From an uncultured Selenomonadales bacterium (GTDB lineage Bacteria > Bacillota_C > Negativicutes > Selenomonadales > Selenomonadaceae): a stretch of DNA of 10,818 nt. The notes under the pieces are model-generated. The model was not told the DNA's origin, searched no databases, and worked only from the letters and a program-made list of their open reading frames with translations. The translations under genes and the position numbers were made by a program. The DNA lies in contig CALGGX010000181.1 of NCBI GenBank assembly GCA_937916025.1, forward strand, positions 1 to 10,818, in the 5' to 3' direction. Positions 6,206 through 10,818 of this stretch are shown piece after piece (the first letter of the stretch is position 1; each line of letters opens with the position of its first letter).

Positions 6206-7672
6206 ATGTTACTTCCGATCTCGCGCAGAGATTTTTTTAAACTCGCGGGCGCAGCTGCGGCAGGTCTGATGGTCGGCGAGCAGCTCAAGCCGTCGAAAGC
6301 CGAAGCCGCTTCTGCCGTCAATTACGCCGGACGCGAAATTCCCGTGCTTTTTGACGTCGATGTTTGTGTTTGCGGCGGAGGTCCTTCGGGAGTTGCCGCC
6401 GCCGTCAATGCCGCGCGGAACGGTGTTTCGACGGTTCTGATCGAGCGCGGGATTGCACTCGGCGGGCTGGCGGTGCTCGGCGATGTCATTCCTTGCATGC
6501 AGACGTTTGCTCCCAACAGCGATACGCCGTATGTCAAGCTCATCAAGCAACGGCTTATCGACAACGGCATTGATTACGACGACAAAGTCACGGGGCAGGT
6601 TTGGACGAATCCGGAAGTGCTCGCGTCGATTTACGACGAGCTTTGCGCCGAAGTCGGCGTTGAAATTCTTTACAATGCCGTGCTCGTCGACGCGCTCAAA
6701 ATCGGCTCGAAGATCACGACATGCATCGTGCAGACGATTGCGGGGCTTGCCGCCGTCAAGGCGAAGGTCTTCATCGACTCGACGGGCGATGCGTATCTCG
6801 CGAGAACTGTCGGAGTTCCCGCCGAACGCGGTTATGAAAAGACGGGTAATAATCAGCCGATGAGTTTTCGCTTCGAGATGGGCGGCATCGATCTGAAGAA
6901 ATTGCAGAAGTATGTCGTCAACACGCTGAAAGAGGATTGGTGTAAGAGTACGTTGCCGCATTTTGAGATCGCCGAGGCAATGCACCGTGTTCAGCGATAC
7001 AAACTCGAAGACTTCATGGCGCGCGGCGTCGAGAGCGGCGAGATCACGCAGGAAGAAGCCGAGTACATGCAGGCGTATACGATTATCGGCAAGAACGGCA
7101 CCATGTCGATGAACTGCCCCGAAATTCCGATCAAATTCCGCTCGACCGATCCGATCGAATACAGCCGCGCGGTGACGTACGGGCGGCGCATGCTTCGCAA
7201 TATCGGCAATTACTTGATCAAACACCTGCCGGGCTTCGAGAACGCGTATATCGCTCGCGAGGCAGTGATGCTCGGCGCGCGCGAGTCGTGGCGCATTCGC
7301 GGCAAGTATTATCTCGTCGAGGACGATTACCACAATCAGAGTCGATTTCCCGACGCGGTCGCTCGAACGGCATGGTTCATCGATGCGCACGGCGAAAAAA
7401 TCAGCGAAAAACTTCCGCGCGGAGGTTTTTATGAAATTCCGTATCGCGCATTGATCACGAACGAGATCGGCAATTTGATCGTAACCGGCAGATGCATCAG
7501 CGCGAGTTTCATTCTGCAGGCGTCGATGCGCATTCAATTGACGTGCATGAGCATCGGCGAGGCGGCGGGAATTGCGGCGGCTCACTCGACAAAATATCTC
7601 GTTGCCGCAAACGACATCAATTGGCAGTCTTTGCCAAATCGAAGTTATATCAGCGAGCCGCGCTCGGCATGA
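6206..7672 (+). CDS. Tat-exported FAD-dependent oxidoreductase
   Basis: A 488-residue flavoprotein of the FAD_oxidored (PF12831-like) type; the substrate cannot be read from sequence. The N-terminus has a twin-arginine signal SRRDFFKLAGAAAAG (Arg7-Arg8) and a likely cleavage near SKAEA-AS (about residue 35), so the folded protein with cofactor should be exported. The FAD-binding fold is clear: DVCVCGGGPSGVAAAVNAA with the Gly-rich turn at 57-62, ending in acidic Glu80. The C-terminal signature NLIVTGRCISASFILQ...TCMSIGEAAGIAAA is typical of the family's second FAD-contacting segment. No iron-sulfur or heme motif is visible. It shares ATGA with rlmH (start 7669 inside its stop), so the two are translationally coupled. 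The gene order protease-flavoprotein-rlmH is one I associate with selenomonads, from memory only. The family is sure; the role is not. Confidence 0.92.
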   Translation: MLLPISRRDFFKLAGAAAAGLMVGEQLKPSKAEAASAVNYAGREIPVLFDVDVCVCGGGPSGVAAAVNAARNGVSTVLIERGIALGGLAVLGDVIPCMQTFAPNSDTPYVKLIKQRLIDNGIDYDDKVTGQVWTNPEVLASIYDELCAEVGVEILYNAVLVDALKIGSKITTCIVQTIAGLAAVKAKVFIDSTGDAYLARTVGVPAERGYEKTGNNQPMSFRFEMGGIDLKKLQKYVVNTLKEDWCKSTLPHFEIAEAMHRVQRYKLEDFMARGVESGEITQEEAEYMQAYTIIGKNGTMSMNCPEIPIKFRSTDPIEYSRAVTYGRRMLRNIGNYLIKHLPGFENAYIAREAVMLGARESWRIRGKYYLVEDDYHNQSRFPDAVARTAWFIDAHGEKISEKLPRGGFYEIPYRALITNEIGNLIVTGRCISASFILQASMRIQLTCMSIGEAAGIAAAHSTKYLVAANDINWQSLPNRSYISEPRSA

Positions 7673-8112
7673 AGATCAACATATCGGCGATCGGGCGGTT
7701 GAAGGAAAAATACCTGCAGGATGCGGTTACCGAGTACGTCAAGCGATTGAAGCCGTTCGCGACGGTCGAGATCAGAGAAATCCCCGAGCAACGCTCGATC
7801 GACGATGAAGGCGACAAACTCCTGTCGAGCATTCCGAAAGACAGTTGGATGTGTCTGCTCGATGTCGGCGGCGTCGAAATGTCGTCGGAACAATTCGCGA
7901 CGAAACTCGAGAGCTTGATGCTCGAAGGCAAAAGTCAATGGACATTCGTAATCGGCGGTGCGTTCGGAGTGAGCGAAAAGCTCCGAGCGGCTGCCGATTT
8001 TCGCTTGTCTTTATCGCGCATGACATTCACGCATCAAATGACGCGCGTGATTTTGATCGAGCAGATTTATCGCGCATTCAAAATCATTCGCGGCGAGAAA
8101 TATCATTGGTGA
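7669..8112 (+). CDS. rlmH: RlmH, 23S rRNA pseudouridine-1915 N3-methyltransferase
   Basis: A 147-residue SPOUT-class methyltransferase that uses S-adenosylmethionine to methylate pseudouridine 1915 in helix 69 of 23S rRNA on assembled ribosomes. Diagnostic segments are LLDVGGVEMSSEQFA (about 63-77), the SAM-site loop FVIGGAFGVSEKL (about 93-105), and the C-terminal LSLSRMTFTHQMTRVILIEQIYRA, ending RGEKYHW. The usual ending is YHK or similar, so the final Trp is a small variation. It is slightly shorter than the Escherichia coli protein (155). The start is the ATG at 7669, which overlaps the stop of the preceding gene (ATGA); a longer reading upstream would run through the flavoprotein in another frame. 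There is no strong ribosome site, consistent with translational coupling. Confidence is very high. Confidence 0.97.
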   Translation: MKINISAIGRLKEKYLQDAVTEYVKRLKPFATVEIREIPEQRSIDDEGDKLLSSIPKDSWMCLLDVGGVEMSSEQFATKLESLMLEGKSQWTFVIGGAFGVSEKLRAAADFRLSLSRMTFTHQMTRVILIEQIYRAFKIIRGEKYHW

Positions 8113-8171
8113 GCATTGACACGGCATGATCGGAGCCGATGTTATACGCAACTTTTTTTCAATACAAAAAC
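8113..8171 (+). promoter_or_regulatory. Possible short-transcript promoter between rlmH and the terminator
   Basis: A perfect TTGACA (8116-8121) is followed after 18 bases by TGTTAT (8140-8145; four of six matches). A start near 8152 would run into the terminator at 8172, yielding an RNA of about 50 bases. The -10 match is weak and it may be chance. Confidence 0.25.
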
Positions 8172-8215
8172 AATCCTCGAGCTCAGGCTCGGAGATTTTT
8201 TCGTTTTTTATTTAA
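8172..8215 (+). terminator. Rho-independent terminator after rlmH
   Basis: Bases 8172-8182 (AATCCTCGAGC) pair with 8187-8197 (GCTCGGAGATT) around a TCAG loop, with one G-T pair and one C-A mismatch, followed by two T runs (8196-8201 and 8204-8209). It ends the protease-side operon and isolates the RTX gene. Confidence 0.85.
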
Positions 8216-8227
8216 GTTTTTCTGCCC

Positions 8228-8233
8228 TATAAT
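8228..8233 (+). promoter_or_regulatory. -10 box of the RTX gene promoter
   Basis: A perfect TATAAT stands 52 bases before the RTX start. The expected -35 area (about 8204-8210) is a T run with no good hexamer, so the promoter may be weak or activator-dependent. An 11-base A run (8236-8246) lies across the predicted start of transcription. Confidence 0.5.
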
Positions 8234-8285
8234 CGAAAAAAAAAAACGAACTGTGCTAAATGGCTTTTAAAAAGAAGACGATTTT

Positions 8286-10818
8286 ATGGTCGAAATTAGC
8301 AATGACAAATCCGACGTCATCATTTCGGGGACAAGCGAAGCCGATTCACTGATCAACAGTGGCACGAGTGTTTCGATTAACGCAGGAGCAGGCAACGACA
8401 TCATTGAAAATACGGGATCGCGAACCACAATTCTGGGTGGCACAGGAAATGACTGCCTTCATAACAATTGGACTTCAACAGTCACGATGTCCGGTGGCGA
8501 AGGTGATGACACTATCTATAACCAAGTCGGTGACGGTGGCGTTTCTATCTCCGGCGGCGCGGGTAACGATTCCATAGATAACTGCGGCAGTGGGGCGACC
8601 ATTAACAGCGGTGAAGGCAATGATACCGTCATCAACAGATACAGCATGTTTGTTAAGCTCGACACGGGCGACGGCGACGATTTGATTGAGAATAACACTT
8701 ATGCACATAGAACGGATATTAATGCAGGTGCGGGTAATGATACCATTGTCATTGAACAAAGCAGTTACGTTAAAGTCAACGGCGGAGCAGGTGACGATTC
8801 AATCAAAACAGACGAAAAGTCCCAAGAAACTACGATAAAATTTACGAGCGGCGACGGCAATGATACCATCGTCGGTTACAATCCCGCAATGGACATGATA
8901 AGTTTGGCGGGCAGTGAGATAACCGAAACGCTTGATGCCGACGGTGATCTCATCTTGAAAACAAGTTCCGGCTCGATAAGAATTGTCGGCGTCTTGACTG
9001 TCAACGTAAACGGCATGATTTATAATCCGTCTCCTTCCGACGGCACGGACGGCAACGACTTTATAAGCAACAGCGATTCCAACGTAACAATAAACGGCTA
9101 CGACGGAGATGACAAGGTAATTAATTCAGGCTCAAATGTCCTGATAAACGCGGGCAAGGGTAATAACAACATCAGAAGTTCCGGCTACCAATCTACCATA
9201 AACGTCGGCAATGGCAATAACACCATCTACAGTAGTGGTAGCAATTCAAATATCAACAGCGGCGCAGGAAATGATTCCATTTATAATTACTACAGCAACA
9301 AGGTGTTAATTGCAAGCGGCGATGGTGATGATACCATTATCAACGACAACGGCGACTCAGTCACAATTGATGCGGGTAATGGTAATAATCGAATTGTTGA
9401 CAGCGGTCACTCCGGTATAAAAAACGTTAAAATCGATGCAGGTTCCGGCAATGATACCATCTACAGCAGTGGCAACAATTCAAATATCAACAGCGGCGCG
9501 GGCGACGATTCCATTTCCAGTTGGAGTGATTACTCCATAATCGACAGCGGCGACGGCAATGACGATATTAAGCTCTCAACTGCCAGCCACTCAACAATTA
9601 AAAGCGGTGCCGGGAGCGATTCAATTTACCATGGCGTTTATTTCCATGATGGTGACACTTTTGGGAGTGCGATGGGTTATATTCAACTGAACGACGGAAT
9701 AATTGATGCCGGCGAAGGTGACGATGGAATTTACAGCAACGGTGAAAACGTTTCAATTAACGCGGGCGAAGGCGACGATTATATTTTAAGCTACAGAGAC
9801 GCGAAGAATATTACAATTGAAGGCGGCACGGGTAACGATTACGTTCGCAATGAAGGACTCGGTCTTGTTTACGTTTATACTTCAGGCAATGACACGATCG
9901 AGAATTTTAACGTCTTGGACAACCTCGTCCTCGAAGGTTTTACATGGTCAACTGTAGCAAACGGAAACGATGTCCTCGTCAATGTTATTAAAGACAACTC
10001 AACGGTTGGCTCTGTTACGATTAAAGACTCTAAAAATGGAACACTTAATATCGTATCTTCGCCTAACGAAGTAACTTCGGTTAATGTGGTTCATAATCGT
10101 GCAAGCGATACTCTTGTAGAAGGCACCGATAAAAATGATTACCTTGACAACAGCAGTAAAAACGTGACAATCAACGGCGGACTTGGAAACGACACTATCA
10201 CAAACAGCGGCGCAAACGCGTCAATCGACGGCGGCGAAGGCGATGATTCTATAAACAGTTGGTCGCATAGCAGTAGTGCTTATATAAATCTCGGTTCGGG
10301 CAACGACTACATTGATAATCGAAGCAATAACTCTACAATCTCCGGTGGGGCAGGCAATGATTATATTTTTAGCGGATATTATGATTGTGGAAGTAATGTT
10401 TCAATCGATGGCGGCGCGGGTGATGACACAATCAGGAATTATGGAAAATCAGTCACGATAAGTGGCGGTAAAGGAAATGATTACATCTCCAATTGTAAAC
10501 ATAGCGGTAACGGAGGAGAAAATCTTTTGTTCCTATATGCCGAAGGCGATGGCAACGATACAATTTACGGTTACGATTCTACTTCGACGATCAAGCTCAC
10601 CGATCAAGCGACCTGTTCAACTTTGATCTCGGACAATGATGTAATCGTATCGGTCGGATCAGGCTCAATCACCATAAAAAATGCGCGCAATACCGAACTC
10701 AACATTATCAACAGTTTGTTCCCCGACGAGGGAGATGCAGACACTGATACTGATGCCGACACCGATGCAGACACTGATACTGATGCCGACACCGATGCAG
10801 ACACTGATACTGATGCCG
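8286..10818 (+). CDS. RTX-repeat (hemolysin-type calcium-binding) protein, 3' partial
   Basis: 844 codons are visible; the frame is open at the right edge. Start at ATG 8286 (weak AAGAAG site upstream). By hand I count about 29 RTX-like nonapeptides of form GGxGNDxIx (e.g. GGAGNDSID, SGEGNDTVI), which bind calcium and fold as parallel beta-rolls outside the cell. Repeats begin almost at residue 1; there is no N-terminal enzymatic or adhesive domain and no Sec signal, as expected for type I secretion, whose signal would be C-terminal and outside the window. Three repeat blocks (about 1-182, 252-528, 612-749) are each followed by a non-repeat cap beginning GNDTI(V/E/Y)(G/N) (183-246, 529-594, 750-812). 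From residue 817 an Asp/Thr/Ala tail begins. Five Cys residues are present, uncommon in such proteins. Composition is visibly AT-richer than the genes upstream. Could be a surface-layer, adhesin or biofilm protein; no toxin domain is seen. Confidence 0.85.
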   Translation, partial: MVEISNDKSDVIISGTSEADSLINSGTSVSINAGAGNDIIENTGSRTTILGGTGNDCLHNNWTSTVTMSGGEGDDTIYNQVGDGGVSISGGAGNDSIDNCGSGATINSGEGNDTVINRYSMFVKLDTGDGDDLIENNTYAHRTDINAGAGNDTIVIEQSSYVKVNGGAGDDSIKTDEKSQETTIKFTSGDGNDTIVGYNPAMDMISLAGSEITETLDADGDLILKTSSGSIRIVGVLTVNVNGMIYNPSPSDGTDGNDFISNSDSNVTINGYDGDDKVINSGSNVLINAGKGNNNIRSSGYQSTINVGNGNNTIYSSGSNSNINSGAGNDSIYNYYSNKVLIASGDGDDTIINDNGDSVTIDAGNGNNRIVDSGHSGIKNVKIDAGSGNDTIYSSGNNSNINSGAGDDSISSWSDYSIIDSGDGNDDIKLSTASHSTIKSGAGSDSIYHGVYFHDGDTFGSAMGYIQLNDGIIDAGEGDDGIYSNGENVSINAGEGDDYILSYRDAKNITIEGGTGNDYVRNEGLGLVYVYTSGNDTIENFNVLDNLVLEGFTWSTVANGNDVLVNVIKDNSTVGSVTIKDSKNGTLNIVSSPNEVTSVNVVHNRASDTLVEGTDKNDYLDNSSKNVTINGGLGNDTITNSGANASIDGGEGDDSINSWSHSSSAYINLGSGNDYIDNRSNNSTISGGAGNDYIFSGYYDCGSNVSIDGGAGDDTIRNYGKSVTISGGKGNDYISNCKHSGNGGENLLFLYAEGDGNDTIYGYDSTSTIKLTDQATCSTLISDNDVIVSVGSGSITIKNARNTELNIINSLFPDEGDADTDTDADTDADTDTDADTDADTDTDA
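9213..9515 (+). repeat. Internal duplicated segment in the RTX gene
   Basis: Bases 9213-9281 and 9447-9515 (69 bases each, 234 apart) agree at 60 of 69 positions by hand count, and encode NTIYSSGSNSNINSGAG and NDTIYSSGNNSNINSGAG. Most differences are at third codon positions, suggesting a gene-internal duplication kept under protein-level selection. Confidence 0.75.
10734..10818 (+). repeat. Perfect 30-bp tandem repeat encoding an Asp/Thr/Ala tail
   Basis: Units 10734-10763 and 10764-10793 are identical, and the third (10794-10818) is identical as far as the window extends. Each encodes the ten residues DADTDTDADT. The array runs off the right edge, so copy number is unknown. A 30-bp unit keeps frame when units are gained or lost. 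The minus-strand SASVSASV frame is only its shadow. Confidence 0.95.

Noticed and set aside
5113..6321. 402-residue open frame on the minus strand
   Set aside because: Lies antisense to the protease gene, whose catalytic triad and PDZ domain are clear; its sequence is His/Arg/Asp-rich low-quality shadow and its N-terminus is translated from the intergenic heptad repeat.
6209..7585. 458-residue open frame on the minus strand
   Set aside because: Antisense shadow of the flavoprotein gene; no recognisable domain and skewed Arg/His composition.
8260..8352. 30-codon plus-strand frame starting MAFKKKTILW upstream of the RTX start
   Set aside because: Overlaps the RTX start in another frame, has no good ribosome site, and ends quickly; the RTX frame has clear repeats from its first residues. 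A leader peptide role cannot be excluded but is not supported.
8359..8577. 72-residue plus-strand frame inside the RTX gene
   Set aside because: Out-of-frame reading of the Gly/Asn/Asp repeats, with no start signal.
10604..10804. Minus-strand frame with SASVSASV repeats
   Set aside because: Reverse reading of the 30-bp Asp/Thr/Ala array; the plus frame continues an RTX protein without break.
8286..10818. Pore-forming RTX toxin
   Set aside because: No hydrophobic N-terminal pore domain or acylation region is visible; the protein is repeats and caps only in the part seen.

Overview
The window reads as a chromosomal segment of a diderm Firmicute, most likely Negativicutes (Selenomonadales-like, motile). 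This is inferred from gene content and order: a chemotaxis/flagellar operon tail (cheD, small membrane protein, sigma-28, FapA/DUF342, two accessory genes), then an HtrA-type protease, a twin-arginine-signal flavoprotein and rlmH, then a large RTX-type surface or secreted protein. I could not confirm the taxon by search. All genes I accept are on the + strand. The long minus-strand frames are shadows of GC-rich codon use.

Layout. 1-430: 3' part of cheD (5' end outside the window). 455-742: two-helix membrane protein. 765-1508: flagellar sigma factor FliA. 1527-3179: FapA-family beta-helix protein. 3182-3294: AT-rich intergenic element made of 7-base repeats in inverted arms. 3313-3645: small Arg/Gly/Gln-rich protein. 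3661-4881: membrane-anchored coiled-coil protein with Met/Gln and QQRQ heptapeptide repeats and a C-terminal helix-turn-helix-like segment (DUF6115-like). 4880-4913: terminator overlapping the stop codon. 4902-4930: likely promoter of the next gene, its -35 box lying in the terminator's 3' arm. 4954-6132: HtrA-like serine protease with a lipobox. 6136-6185: partial second copy of the 7-base repeat element. 6206-7672: exported FAD-dependent oxidoreductase. 7669-8112: RlmH, overlapping the previous gene by ATGA. 8172-8215: terminator. 8228-8233: TATAAT box. 8286 to the right edge: RTX-repeat protein, cut off by the window end.

How the genes fit together. The first six genes form a near-continuous run that would couple receptor adaptation (CheD) and late flagellar transcription (FliA) to two cell-envelope or scaffold-like accessory proteins. 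The terminator at 4880 separates this run from the protease-flavoprotein-rlmH group, which joins envelope quality control and an exported redox enzyme to an rRNA modification gene; this looks like conserved synteny rather than a shared pathway. The RTX gene is a separate transcription unit with visibly AT-richer composition. It is built of three beta-roll blocks, each closed by a non-repeat cap module, and ends in a perfect 30-bp Asp/Thr/Ala tandem repeat that runs off the window.

The most unusual features are the one-sided 18-residue RTX super-period, the threefold block-cap organisation, the 7-base repeat element, and the terminator/promoter overlap upstream of htrA.
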